DNA of 64,000 bases from Halocatena marina (GTDB lineage: Archaea > Halobacteriota > Halobacteria > Halobacteriales > Haloarculaceae): NCBI RefSeq assembly GCF_023276375.1, contig NZ_JALLPK010000001.1, positions 992,001-1,056,000 on the forward strand, in the 5' to 3' direction. This document shows, in pieces, positions 45,364-54,961 of the stretch (position 1 is the stretch's first letter; each line of letters begins with the position of its first letter). The translations under genes were made by a program, and so were the position numbers. Under the pieces are notes generated by a model. The model was not told the DNA's origin. It saw only the letters and a list, made by a program, of their open reading frames with translations, and searched no databases.

Positions 45364-47127
45364 TTAGTCGTTGGAGGCTGTATCACCACCCTCCGTGACG
45401 TTTGTCACCATGTCTCCACCAGATGACGTTACGACCATGTCGTCGCGATCGCTAATTTCCTGTATCTGCTCTCTGAACGCTTCTGATTCGAGGATCTGGT
45501 ACTCGTTATCGAGACCAAGGTAGACCGTATAGCACATCAACAGGAGAACAGCGGCGAATGGTAGGCCAGTCGTGACGGCAGCCGTCTGGAGCGCACCGAG
45601 TCCGCCACCATACAGTAGTAGTGCCGCAACAGTTCCTTCGATGATTGCCCAGAAGATTCGTTGTGCTCTCGGGACATCGTGTTTGCCGCCCGATGTCAGA
45701 TGATCGATGACCAGTGAGCCCGAGTCAGAAGACGTAACGAAGAAGGTTACAACGAGCAACGTCGCGAGAATGCCCGACACAGCACCGAGTGGGAACTGAT
45801 TCAACATTGCGAACATGGCGATGGTACCGCCATTCGGTCCATCCATCGCCGAGATGACACCCCCAGCACCGTGCAGTTGGAGGTAAAGCGCCGATCCTCC
45901 GAACGTCGACAGCCAGAGGAATGAGAACAGGGATGGGAGGAACAGCACGCCGAGAACGAATTCTCTGACGGTCCGTCCCTTCGAGATGCGCGCGATGAAC
46001 ATTCCGACGAATGGCGACCACGCGATCCACCAGCCCCAGTAGAAAATGGTTGTTCCGATGGTGCTTCCACCATCAGCAAGAGTACCGGTAAAGAGACTCA
46101 GTCCGAGGAAGTTGTTCGTATAAGAGCCGACTGCCTCAACCATTCCACCCATGACGAAGAGACGTGGACCGACGAGGAGCAAGAATCCGAGCAACGCGAA
46201 CATGAGATAAAGGTTCAGCGTACTCAGACGCTTGACACCACCTTCGAGACCGGCTGCCACCGATGCGGTGGCGATCGCGGTAATCACCGCGATGAGGAAT
46301 ATCTGCGGTCCAACACCAGTCGGAAGGGTGGCGATCCCGAGAACGGCATCACCGGCTACGTACGCGAGACCGGTGTTGACCTGCGCAACCCCGAGACCGA
46401 GCGAGGTAGCGAGCCCGAACAGCGTTGCAAACACTGTTACAAGATCGATGATATGGCCCGGCCAACCGTAGATCCGTTCGCCCAATAAAGGCCAAAAGAC
46501 TGAGCGGAACGTTAGTGGCAGCCCACGGTTGAACGAGAAGAACGCCAATCCGAGCCCGACCAACCCGTAGATGGCCCACGGGGAGAATCCCCAGTGGAAA
46601 AAGGTTTGAGCCAGCGCAACGGTTCCTGCTGTCCCCGACTCCTGTGGAACATCGCCGAAGAATGCCGGTGGACTCTGAAAGTAACCCATCGGTTCGGTAA
46701 CGCTGTAAAACATGAGCCCGATGCCCATTCCAGCACTGAATAGCATGGCCATCCACGCAAAATCACTGAATTCTTTTTCAGCCTCGACACCACCGATCCT
46801 GATGTTGCCGTACTTGCCGACGGCAAAATACACGATAGTGACGATGAAAATGTTCACTGCTAAGATATAGAACCACCCAAAGGTGTCGTTAACGGTGTTA
46901 AACAACCGCTCGTAGGCAGACGATGCTTGATTGCCCATGAGGACAGTGACTGCTACAAATAACGTGATGATAATCAGCGCGACGGGAAAGACGATCGGAT
47001 GGATGTCGAACCATCCTCCCATCAACTCCTTGTTGGTATCTCCGGGCTCCCGGTCCGAGTCCGGATGAAAGAGTTCTACTTGGAGCCCATCGGACATCTC
47101 GCCTGTTGTCTCATCGGAGTCAGTCAT
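45364..47127 (-). CDS. BCCT family betaine/carnitine/choline transporter
   Basis: The 587-residue protein has twelve membrane segments and BCCT landmarks: MFYSVTEPMGYFQSPP, FFHWGFSPWAIYGLVGL, the Gly-rich GLATSLGLGVAQVNTGL in the substrate/sodium region, and FYWGWWIAWSPFVGMFIAR. The acidic N- and C-terminal tails (about 40 and 35 residues) lie in the cytoplasm. It takes up glycine betaine or related osmolytes with sodium, serving osmoprotection. A mildly TATA-like AT stretch precedes the ATG. It stands alone next to a large gene-poor gap. Confidence 0.92.
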   Translation of the reverse strand: MTDSDETTGEMSDGLQVELFHPDSDREPGDTNKELMGGWFDIHPIVFPVALIIITLFVAVTVLMGNQASSAYERLFNTVNDTFGWFYILAVNIFIVTIVYFAVGKYGNIRIGGVEAEKEFSDFAWMAMLFSAGMGIGLMFYSVTEPMGYFQSPPAFFGDVPQESGTAGTVALAQTFFHWGFSPWAIYGLVGLGLAFFSFNRGLPLTFRSVFWPLLGERIYGWPGHIIDLVTVFATLFGLATSLGLGVAQVNTGLAYVAGDAVLGIATLPTGVGPQIFLIAVITAIATASVAAGLEGGVKRLSTLNLYLMFALLGFLLLVGPRLFVMGGMVEAVGSYTNNFLGLSLFTGTLADGGSTIGTTIFYWGWWIAWSPFVGMFIARISKGRTVREFVLGVLFLPSLFSFLWLSTFGGSALYLQLHGAGGVISAMDGPNGGTIAMFAMLNQFPLGAVSGILATLLVVTFFVTSSDSGSLVIDHLTSGGKHDVPRAQRIFWAIIEGTVAALLLYGGGLGALQTAAVTTGLPFAAVLLLMCYTVYLGLDNEYQILESEAFREQIQEISDRDDMVVTSSGGDMVTNVTEGGDTASND

Positions 47128-49310
47128 AGTTTGGGTCCTTGTTCTTGATCGATTTATTACTGTGTGCTATCATACGTCTGTGTACTGATTTGTGACTACA
47201 GCCTTTGTTTCGAAGGTGTTCTTCGCTTGATTCGTCGAGGTCCGGTGTCATTTCATACGGGGTCGATGTTGACTCGGTAACTATCGTCACCGAATTTTCT
47301 ATTGATAACTCGACTCACGGTGCGTGTTGGTATGTATCGGTATAACTCTTTCTGATCAAACTCTTATACGTTTATCTCGGAGAGTGTCCCCACTCGTATC
47401 TATCGGTGTCCTACTGTGGTACGGAGAGGGATCTGGCTTACGATATTCTGAATCGACTATCGATCTCTGTGTCGAATTATCTATCAGCTACACCGTAAGA
47501 GCACTCTCTTGGCTCACTGCAACTGTTCAAATAGAATACGGCTCACTGTCTTCGATCGACACCCCTTGATGCGTTATCCGAGCCAGTTGTGTATTGTCTA
47601 TTTACTGTTCTCCAAAGCACGTCTGAATGAGTCGCACCAGTGAATTCCGACAGCCACAGTAACAAATATCCGTAACGTAATTTGATGTGTCTGCATTAGA
47701 TAGAGGACGTTGGCAGACGAACATCTCGAGAATAACGATTCGATGTCACTAGTATCGCTTTCTGTTGGTTTCTCAAATAGCTGTGCATAGGTGACGTCTT
47801 GAATTCGGCTACTGTAAATGTGTCCCCGACGAATGCGCGCTGTTCTCCTGTTTGGGATTCCTACGAAAGACGGAGATCTCATCCGGTGGAGAAACGATGC
47901 TCGAATTTTTGTGTCTGCTTCTTTGTTGAGCTTCCTTCGGTGCTACGACGGGTGAATGATTAGATACGCAGGTGCTGACTGTCCGATTGGGCATGTGCCA
48001 GTAACCACTCGCTCGATCAAAATAACCACCATATGAGATATATGTTCTGGGAGTAGTCTGGCGTTATCACGGTGCAGTATTGCGTTCTTCATTCGGTAGC
48101 ATAGATTTATCAATTGTATACTTTCATGATATATCCCATTACGGTGGTACGGCTGTAATTCTTCTATACACACCTCTACAAAAACATGCAAATAGAGCAT
48201 ATTGAGTATGATCGCTATATTTCACAGGTGTTTATACCGGTGTCGTGATCGAATTATCTCGTTCACGTGAGGTTTTGAAGCTAAGAACGCCGAGTTCTTC
48301 ACTGATTTACGAGTCAGTCTTTTACCACACACATCATTTTCACATGGAACAGTGTAGAATGAGTGACGTAATGTGTTAAGCTGAGAGGCGTGAAGAGACG
48401 AATTACGACCACTGCAAAGTAATGCAGTCCTAACCACTAACGACAATAATTTACTCAGATATGTATTATCAGTTTGAAAAAGGTTATTCTAAATTGACCA
48501 TTCTATTTTATTTCGAATATATTAATATTCTCTACTAAATATTAATCCAGCGCTATATGTGGGGTAGTCTCCGTTTGTGCGATTTTTCAATAAATGCTTT
48601 GTGAACGATTCATTCATCGTGTCTCTTTACGTCTGTAGCATTGATGAACCCCGGACTTCATCTCTGTAACAACGGGACCGATACTGCTGCCGTTCTCGCT
48701 TAATTGGTTTCTCCAATATAGTGTATGTACAACGATATTAATTGCTGTTGCCAACGATGCTTTTTTACAAGCACAAGACGAGTCTGGGCTACCGTTTTAC
48801 AGAAAGTAATTCATAGAGACATTATTTCGAGTCTCTTCGAGTGTTATGCTGCAAAAGAAAAACCTCGTGATATCTCTGATGAACCTCTCGTTGGATCACC
48901 TGTATCTGCGAGTCATTGTCGAAGAGTGTGTTCGTATCGTCCGTGACTCGTCCCGGTAACACTGGAGAGCGGAGGAGACTCGTCACACCTGCAACCGAAC
49001 CAGAGCGAACGTTTCTTCTTTCTGAAATTTTCCCACAATTTAAGATGATAGATAAATGACATAAGTTGCACAACACACTCAAGAGGATGGGGCTCTGTCT
49101 GTTGTTTCAGTCGAGATACGACGCGAGAAATCCAAATGGTGACTCTGCGTCGATAGAGAGTTTGACAGCATTGCGTTGTTTGTCTGTCTTGTGATCACTG
49201 TGAATAATCTGATGTAACTAGGTTGATGTACACCCTCTCCGCGCCTCCAACCTGGTTGTGAGTACTCCAACATCGTGCGGTTTTTCTAATTATTACAGAG
49301 CTAGCTGTAG
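47128..49310. other. 2.2-kb gene-poor AT-rich region
   Basis: Only short frames without acidic composition or known families are present (for example 47324-47569 plus, 47598-47882 minus, 47943-48200 minus, 48725-48946 plus, 49079-49273 minus). The stretch 48440-48570 is extremely AT-rich with repeated ATATTAATATT-like motifs. I see no transposase signature, tRNA or Cdc6 gene nearby. It may be a decayed genomic remnant. Confidence 0.45.
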
Positions 49311-50327
49311 TTATTCTTTCCAATTTCCCTTGAGTCCAAACGGTCCCAAGATGCCGTATTCAACCCGAAGACTTGCGATCATTACTGAGCAATGACTTTC
49401 GACGAACGAGTCGACGCCACCAAGACGACCAGTCCATTTTTCCCGGACAGTATCAGCAGCCGTTTCGACGAGCGATTTCTCGAAGGCCAAAAAGAATGTA
49501 TACGAATTATCCGTTCCTACCCGCTTTGCTATCGGATCCAGTTCCACCATTTCAATCGCATTTTTCGACGCATCTTTGAGGTCGTTGATATATTCGCGTT
49601 GGGTTTTCACATCTTCACGCGTTCCGAGTCGGGTGAGGTGGCCTCCAACGAACGTTTCGAATTCGTACTCTAGAATCTGATCGTGAGCCTCTATGAATCC
49701 GAAGATATCCGTGACGTAGCCCAGTCGATGAAACGGTACCCATCCCGGGTACACGACATCAACAAACATGAGTGTCTCCTGAACGGGGGCGAAAACGAAT
49801 GTGTTGTCTGAACTATGGTTAGTTCCTTTGTGTGCCAGTTCTAGAACGTGCTCTCCAACTGCTACCGTGTGATTCTTTTCGAACGTTGTTGTCGGCGCGG
49901 GACGCGTTGGATCGTCGACCCGGGAGAGCAGTTCTGCCGTTCGCTCGTTGGCGACGTATTCGGCCGTTTCCGGATACAGGCTCGCTGCTCCAATGTGATC
50001 CGCGTGTGAATGACTGTAGATGACGTGCGTTATCGGATCGTCTGTCACCTCCGCGATTGCCTTCGTGATATCTCGTCCAATGGTCGGTGGTGCGTCGATA
50101 ACGATGACACCATCATTGGTGTCTAAAAACAACATCTGAAACGTTCCGTCGGTCACATAATACAGCCCTCCTCGAATTTCATTGACCAGATATCCCTTTG
50201 CTGGAATTGACGGCCCGCGCGCGATTTCTGGGATCGATCCAGAATCGCCCTGTGAATCGGCTTGTGAGTCAGTCTTTGTCGTTCGAGCTCGCTCATCCTC
50301 TCCTTGTTCAGTAGTTTCTCGTTTCAT
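49311..50327 (-). CDS. MBL-fold metallo-hydrolase
   Basis: The 338-residue protein has a charged N-terminal tail of about 30 residues and a metallo-beta-lactamase fold with the zinc motif YSHSHADHIGA (residues about 103-113), a later HKGTNHSSDNTFV and VDVVYPGW, and GGHLTRLGT. The Ser-His-Ala-Asp-His motif supports two metals. A C-terminal segment of about 100 residues, mostly helical, resembles that of the quinoprotein-relay SoxH-like MBL proteins. Hydrolytic substrate is unknown. Confidence 0.82.
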   Translation of the reverse strand: MKRETTEQGEDERARTTKTDSQADSQGDSGSIPEIARGPSIPAKGYLVNEIRGGLYYVTDGTFQMLFLDTNDGVIVIDAPPTIGRDITKAIAEVTDDPITHVIYSHSHADHIGAASLYPETAEYVANERTAELLSRVDDPTRPAPTTTFEKNHTVAVGEHVLELAHKGTNHSSDNTFVFAPVQETLMFVDVVYPGWVPFHRLGYVTDIFGFIEAHDQILEYEFETFVGGHLTRLGTREDVKTQREYINDLKDASKNAIEMVELDPIAKRVGTDNSYTFFLAFEKSLVETAADTVREKWTGRLGGVDSFVESHCSVMIASLRVEYGILGPFGLKGNWKE

Positions 50328-50578
50328 AATCCATCGTCACCTCCGAGGATTGTGATCCTCATCTGTGGGCTACGGCACTAATTGTGTTAATTGTTGGCTA
50401 TTCCCAAATATTCGGACGATGATGAATATATTCGGGGTAGACTGAGAAGAGTAGACAACTGTCTTATTATTCTAGATCTACTGTACATAGAATGTAGTAC
50501 ATGGGTAAAAATAGAATGTTCGCGTTCAAAATCTGCGATATAGAGAAATTTTTAATATATTGAACGGGTTGTACAGCC

Positions 50579-51175
50579 ATGGCTTTTACAATCAGACTTG
50601 CGACGGAGGATGATGCAGGACCTATTCAGGAGATTTATGCGCCCTACGTCCGCGATACAGTCATTTCGTTCGAGCGAGAGCCACCATCTGTTGAGGAGGT
50701 TCGTCACCGGATTCGCAGCACCCTCAAGGATTATCCATGGCTTGTCGGAGAGCTCGATGGCGAGGTTATTGGATACGCCTACGCAGGCAAACACCGCACA
50801 CGGGATGCCTACCAGTGGTCTGTCGACAGTTCTGTGTACGTTCGTCCCGATCATCATCGATCAGGTATCGCTCGGGGACTCTACGAGTCGTTGTTTGAAC
50901 TGCTCACATTGCAAGGCTTTTTCAACGTATACGCGGGAATTACGCTTCCAACCCCGGCCAGTGTTGGCTTCCACGAATCGATGGGCTATCAGCCGATTGG
51001 CGTCTACAAGAACGTCGGCCACAAACATGGTGCGTGGCATGATGTGAAGTGGTGGCATCGATCGCTTGGTGACCCAGCTCCCGATCCAGAACGCCCAACA
51101 AGCCTCCAGGAGGTACAGTCTCACGAGGGTTGGGATGATGCCATTGGGACCGGGGTACAAGCAGCTCAATTGTGA
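50579..51175 (+). CDS. GNAT N-acetyltransferase (phosphinothricin acetyltransferase-like)
   Basis: The 198-residue protein starts with FTIRLATEDDAGPIQEIYAPYV and carries VDSSVYVRPDHHRSGIARGLYESL, the acetyl-CoA binding motif A with the R/Q-x-x-G-x-G/A pattern, and FHESMGYQPIGVYKNVGHKHGAWHDVKWW, characteristic of the Pat/Bar/MddA group that acetylates phosphinothricin, methionine sulfone or similar amino-acid analogues. In haloarchaea it probably detoxifies or modifies a small amine. It is preceded by an AT-rich stretch with AATATATTGAACGG and is monocistronic. Confidence 0.88.
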   Translation: MAFTIRLATEDDAGPIQEIYAPYVRDTVISFEREPPSVEEVRHRIRSTLKDYPWLVGELDGEVIGYAYAGKHRTRDAYQWSVDSSVYVRPDHHRSGIARGLYESLFELLTLQGFFNVYAGITLPTPASVGFHESMGYQPIGVYKNVGHKHGAWHDVKWWHRSLGDPAPDPERPTSLQEVQSHEGWDDAIGTGVQAAQL

Positions 51176-51366
51176 ATTGTTGTTCGTCGGGCGTGCAAGA
51201 TACTGATGTGACAACAACGCTGTCTTGGCAGTTCTTCTAATCGTGTGATCATTCAACTTGGACAGCCCACAGACAGTGTAATATCTGTTCACAATGGAAA
51301 ATATCAATACTGGTATTTTACTAGAATCCAGAATGGATTAACATCATCTGAATGATTGTTGAGGGG

Positions 51367-51376
51367 TTTAATATAT
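51367..51376 (+). promoter_or_regulatory. TATA box in front of the structured element
   Basis: TTTAATATAT matches the haloarchaeal TATA consensus and lies about 30 bp before the first strong helix (GGCGG at 51398), the distance expected between a TATA box and a transcription start. Confidence 0.5.
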
Positions 51377-51396
51377 GATGATTGTCTACGGAACAT

Positions 51397-51636
51397 CGGC
51401 GGTGGCGGGGTGGGAAACTCTATGGGGTTAGTGGTCCAACCTTCTGCCGCCTGCCACACCCCTCGGCTACGAGCGCCATCCAACCGAGGGGCGCATACGC
51501 AGACTGCATAAACCACATGAGGCAATACCGATTCACCCGATTTCGGATTGTCCATCACCATCCTCACACCTCATGTGGGACGGCGTTCTCAAGGTCGACA
51601 CCGGCTTCCTCGGCGATCGGTGCTCTGAGGACGCAA
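51397..51636 (+). ncRNA. Candidate structured non-coding RNA (or omega-RNA-like IS tail)
   Basis: Several stems are visible. GGCGG (51398-51402) with CCGCC (51447-51451) encloses GGTT/AACC (51426-51441). CCCCTCGG (51459-51466) pairs with CCGAGGGG (51484-51491). CCACATGAGG (51513-51522) pairs with CCTCATGTGG (51569-51578) and encloses CAAT-a-CCGA (51523-51531) with TCGGATTG (51543-51550). GCGTTCTCA (51583-51591) pairs with TGAGGACGC (51626-51634) with one G-U, enclosing CACCG/CGGTG (51599-51622). A TATA box precedes it on the plus strand. It lacks RNase P and SRP core motifs. Minus-strand origin as a TnpB-element tail remains possible. Confidence 0.45.
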
Positions 51637-51984
51637 GTACTATCGAACTATTTCAAATTCGATCTTAATACGAATGTAGATATGATAGAACAATGATTAT
51701 TAATGTGATGTCTGAATGGTGATTTAGGTGGTGCAAATTAAGTTAATCATGGATAATGTTTGAGTAATATACGATATGATTTCAGTCGGAAATGAATCCC
51801 TCGAGATTTATCTCTTGTCTTTGTACAGAGTGGATCTACGAACATGAAACGGAACTCAGTAGTCACCCACACTATTTTATTACAACATTATATAAGTGAA
51901 CCTTTCCTACTTCGTGCCAATTTCTCTCTAGCATCGTTGATTGTCGTAGTAAGATTTAGTAATCGTCGTGAATATGGTGTGTAC

Positions 51985-52191
51985 ATGGAAACGTTCGAGA
52001 CACTCTCGACGGAGACATCGAAGTTGGTGTACTTGTACCTACGTGAATGTGGTTCGGCGACGGCCAAAGAACTGCGAGCAGCACTCGATATCCCTCTATT
52101 GAAACTCCTACCGGTGCTGGGGACACTGGAAGATATGTCTCTCGTACAACGAGAATCGGATTATTACACGCTGTCTGATCCAATCAACTAA
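51985..52191 (+). CDS. Small winged-helix protein, 68 aa
   Basis: From ATG 51985 the protein is a single helix-turn-helix domain: ETSKLVYLYLRECGSATAKELRAALDIPLLKLLPVLGTLEDMSLVQ and a short wing. The pattern is that of small TrmB/ArsR-like DNA-binding proteins common in haloarchaea. The frame continues upstream to 51844 but those residues look non-coding. It probably represses or activates a nearby gene, perhaps its own; the target is unknown. Confidence 0.7.
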   Translation: METFETLSTETSKLVYLYLRECGSATAKELRAALDIPLLKLLPVLGTLEDMSLVQRESDYYTLSDPIN

Positions 52192-52318
52192 GCGATTTCG
52201 ATCAAATTCGACAGCAGCCGGAGGGACGATCGATTTCGACATTCAACTTATTGGCAGATCGTTCATAGCTGAAGAGACGAAGAGTGATTGTGCAACGAAT
52301 TGGTTTTTCCACAGTGCA

Positions 52319-52660
52319 TCAGTCAGCGGGAGGAGCTGTCTGATGCTGTTCGATACGATCAGAAATGCAGTAGAGAAGCTCTTCGAGCTGTGAGCGTTCG
52401 ATCTCCCACCACATCGTAGAGTGATGATATTCGGCAAGGATCGTTTGCATCGCTTTGAGTTGGGCAATGGTGAAGACGGTCTTACCGGTATCGAGCGTCT
52501 CGAACGATTGGTACACCTCGATCGATGGTGGATCGACTCTCGTTGGTTCTTCGGCCATTGATTCGTGCTCGATCTGATCGAGGAGGACGTGATGGAGCGT
52601 CCAGTGTTGCTCACGCGACAACGAAAGCGTGATTTGTGGATTGTAGGATTTATCGGACAT
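52319..52660 (-). CDS. Conserved haloarchaeal hypothetical protein, 113 aa (DUF7853-like)
   Basis: The sequence ITLSLSREQHWTLHHVLLDQIEHESM followed by a helical C-terminal half (FTIAQLKAMQTILAEYHHSTMWWEIERSQLEELLYCI) resembles a family of haloarchaeal proteins with two helical hairpins (which I know as a DUF7853 type). No enzymatic motif is seen; a role as a small regulatory or adaptor protein is possible. It is divergent from the CobW gene by 373 bp. Confidence 0.65.
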   Translation of the reverse strand: MSDKSYNPQITLSLSREQHWTLHHVLLDQIEHESMAEEPTRVDPPSIEVYQSFETLDTGKTVFTIAQLKAMQTILAEYHHSTMWWEIERSQLEELLYCISDRIEQHQTAPPAD

Positions 52661-53033
52661 ATCCGTTGATTCTTCGGAGGGCCGTACAACCGATAGGCTA
52701 TCGACTATTGTTAACTATTATCATTGTAACAAACAGCCGATGATGCGATCATCACGTCATCAATAATTCCATCAGTAGCGATCGCATTTTCGACGAATCA
52801 CACTCGTTTGTTCGATCGCTCATCGTCTGTCGTCATTCGCATTCCTATGCCACCGCGGAGCTAAAAGACACTTCTGACGATTCTACAGTTACATTCAGGA
52901 TCAAAGCAATGAGAAATATTTATCCCATGGTTGAGATTATACAGAGTACACAGCTGAAATCATTGTAAGACACGATAAACGAACAGTAGATGGACGCATC
53001 CTTTACTAGTTCTCGGACACGAATACACGTGGT
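52661..53033. other. 373-bp intergenic region
   Basis: Carries the divergent promoters of the 52319 gene and CobW. AT-rich, with short imperfect repeats (GATGATGCGATCATCAC around 52741-52757). No gene or RNA is seen. Confidence 0.4.
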
Positions 53034-54143
53034 ATGAATGGGAGAGTTCCGGTCACAATCGTCAGCGGCTATCTCGGTGCAGGAAAAACAACTCTCGTAA
53101 ACCACATTCTATCGGATCCAAAGGGATTCGACATCGCCATTATTGTCAATGATATGGGTGAAATAAACATAGATGCCGACCTCATCGCGCGCGAAAGTGA
53201 CAAAGAGGGCATCGTTGATCTGTCGAACGGGTGTATCTGCTGTCGGCTGCAGGACGATCTACTATCTGAAGCACAGCATCTCGCTGAGACACGGGAGTTT
53301 GATTACCTGTTGGTCGAGTCATCCGGAATCTCGGAGCCGCTCCCTGTTGCGAAGGTTTTCACGGACGGTGCCGACAGTACTGACGTGGATCCTGAGGATT
53401 GGTTCCAATTGGACACGGTGGTCACCGTTCTCGACACCTACGGATTCTGGAAGGAGTTCGATGCGGGTGAAACGTTACCTACAGACAGTAAGCCGGATGA
53501 CCGTCCAATGGCTAACGTTCTCGTCGAACAGATCGAATTCTGTAATATCATCATTCTCAATAAGTGTGACATGGTTCCCGACGATGTTCTTGATGAGATC
53601 GAAACCGTCGTCGAGATGCTACAGCCACGCGCCGAGCGGATCCGGACCAGCTACTGCGAGGTGGACCCTGCTAGCGTCCTTGGGACCGAACTATTCGACT
53701 TTACGAGAACGAAGCGCTCACAGGGATGGAAACAGCATCTCACAGAAGGGTCACACGATCACAGCGAGGAGAGTCGCGGACAGCCCAGCGCCGCGAGACA
53801 AAGTGCCGCCGAGAGTCATGGTGTCTCATCATTTGTCTATCGAGAGGAGCGGCCATTTGTTCCCGAACACTTAGCAGACTGGCTGCGAGACTGGACTGAT
53901 TCGGTCGTTCGTGCGAAAGGTGTCTGCAACGTGGCTGGTCACGAGGAAGTGATTGGTGTCAGTCAGGCCGGTCCTGCAGTTCAGGCTGGTCCGATTGGTA
54001 AGTGGAGATCTGACGACCGCAAGACTCGCCTCGTGTTTATCGGCCGAGAGATGAACGAAGAGCAGATCCGGAGAGAACTCGATGGCTGCCTGATTGACAC
54101 CGGAGAGACCACGGATCGGTCAGCAGATCCATTCCCGCTGTGA
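53034..54143 (+). CDS. CobW/COG0523 family GTPase (metallochaperone)
   Basis: The 369-residue protein has the P-loop SGYLGAGKTTL (11-21), the metal-binding CxCC motif with Cys67, Cys69 and Cys70 in GCICC, the switch region ESSGISEPLPVA, and NKCD for guanine recognition. A hydrophilic His-containing linker (HDHSEESRG) precedes the C-terminal CobW_C domain (about 265-355). These GTPases deliver zinc or cobalt to client proteins. A tiny CxxC protein is encoded tail-to-tail 4 bp downstream and might be a client or partner. Confidence 0.9.
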   Translation: MNGRVPVTIVSGYLGAGKTTLVNHILSDPKGFDIAIIVNDMGEINIDADLIARESDKEGIVDLSNGCICCRLQDDLLSEAQHLAETREFDYLLVESSGISEPLPVAKVFTDGADSTDVDPEDWFQLDTVVTVLDTYGFWKEFDAGETLPTDSKPDDRPMANVLVEQIEFCNIIILNKCDMVPDDVLDEIETVVEMLQPRAERIRTSYCEVDPASVLGTELFDFTRTKRSQGWKQHLTEGSHDHSEESRGQPSAARQSAAESHGVSSFVYREERPFVPEHLADWLRDWTDSVVRAKGVCNVAGHEEVIGVSQAGPAVQAGPIGKWRSDDRKTRLVFIGREMNEEQIRRELDGCLIDTGETTDRSADPFPL

Positions 54144-54147
54144 TCGC

Positions 54148-54306
54148 TTACAGCTCAAGTTCTTCGCTGAGTTCGTCCCATGACTCGTGGAATCCATGCG
54201 TCGATTGTGCTGTCGTCTGATCTGAAAACGCGTTCTGATACACGTCATCGTACTCCAGCAACTGTGCCCAGCCATCCTGATAGGCGTAATTACAGTACTG
54301 GCACAT
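54148..54306 (-). CDS. CxxC micro-protein, 52 aa
   Basis: The frame from 54306 encodes 52 residues starting MCQYCNYAYQDGWAQ and ending with the acidic WDELSEELEL. The CQYC pair at the very N-terminus could hold a metal ion as a half-site, forming a dimeric zinc site. Composition and codon use are typical for haloarchaea, and a TAG stop four codons upstream fixes the start. It is convergent with CobW, ending 4 bp from its stop. No known family is claimed. Confidence 0.6.
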   Translation of the reverse strand: MCQYCNYAYQDGWAQLLEYDDVYQNAFSDQTTAQSTHGFHESWDELSEELEL

Positions 54307-54634
54307 TGGCTGATACTACATCCTCTATCATCTTACTCATTTCCCCGAACGACACACTGGCTCTATACCATTACCACGGGATTCGCAGGCCTCTCAGTGT
54401 CTGTGATGACAGCATTCGTTAACGGACGTTGGTATCTGTCGTTCAGCGACACAGATTGTAGATCTGAAACGCAACTCTCGACACAAACGCGTCGTGTTCT
54501 GACTCGGATCTCCGAATTCCAGTTCACCACACGGCGAGTGACATCAGCCACTAATCGAGCGATCCATCATTTGTCGAACGTAGCTGTGGAATCCATCTCG
54601 GAACGCGTTCGCAGTACTCTTCGTAGGCTGCACC
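54307..54634. other. 328-bp region upstream of the HTH_10 fragment
   Basis: An open frame (54397-54756 plus) in a different frame from the HTH_10 gene runs through it but shows no domain. It may be the frameshifted remnant of the N-terminal part of a Bat-like regulator. No other feature is visible. Confidence 0.35.
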
Positions 54635-54844
54635 ATGCTGACGCCCGTCTCCGGATTGAGCGATCGCCAACGAGCGGCGCTGTTGGCCGCGTTCGATCTT
54701 GGATACTACGAGCAACCACGACAAGCGACTCACAAGGACGTAGCCGCCCGACTTGACTGTGCACCCAATACCGCATCCGAGCACCTTCAAAAAGCCGAGA
54801 TGAAGGTCATCACGAACGTGCTCCAGTTCGAGTTCGAGCGGTGA
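54635..54844 (+). CDS. HTH_10 domain protein, short or truncated
   Basis: The 69 residues consist almost only of the HTH_10 domain: LSDRQRAALLAAFDLGYYEQPRQ, then HKDVAARLDCAPNTASEHLQKAEMKVI. Full Bat-like proteins carry a 100-200-residue N-terminal sensory part, which here is missing; the same frame has a TAG stop at 54581. It may be a genuine stand-alone regulator or the surviving C-terminus of a degraded gene. It resembles the partial protein at the left edge of the window only in this domain. Confidence 0.55.
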   Translation: MLTPVSGLSDRQRAALLAAFDLGYYEQPRQATHKDVAARLDCAPNTASEHLQKAEMKVITNVLQFEFER

Positions 54845-54961
54845 GAGGAGGTATCGTGCGTCGTCCGTCACTTTCTCATCTGCTGCCTGCGTACTGTCTC
54901 TGAACAAACAGCATCACTCGGAAACTGTCTGCTCACACTGTTAGCCTCACTGTTTGATGGA

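Larger units (their letters stand above)
51176..51984. other. 809-bp intergenic region dominated by a structured element
   Basis: The centre (51397-51636) is GC-rich and highly self-complementary, in contrast with AT-rich flanks. A 27-codon minus-strand frame (51564-51647) with typical haloarchaeal codon use ends at a TGA inside it and could be the tail of a lost gene. Confidence 0.5.

Noticed and set aside
47598-48446. Chain of minus-strand short frames as a broken transposase
   Set aside because: No DDE, zinc-ribbon or Tyr-HuH motifs and no inverted repeats at the ends could be seen.
51304-51567. 87-codon minus-strand frame through the structured element
   Set aside because: Runs through the stems and its end is AT-rich; likely a shadow of the RNA or IS tail rather than a protein.
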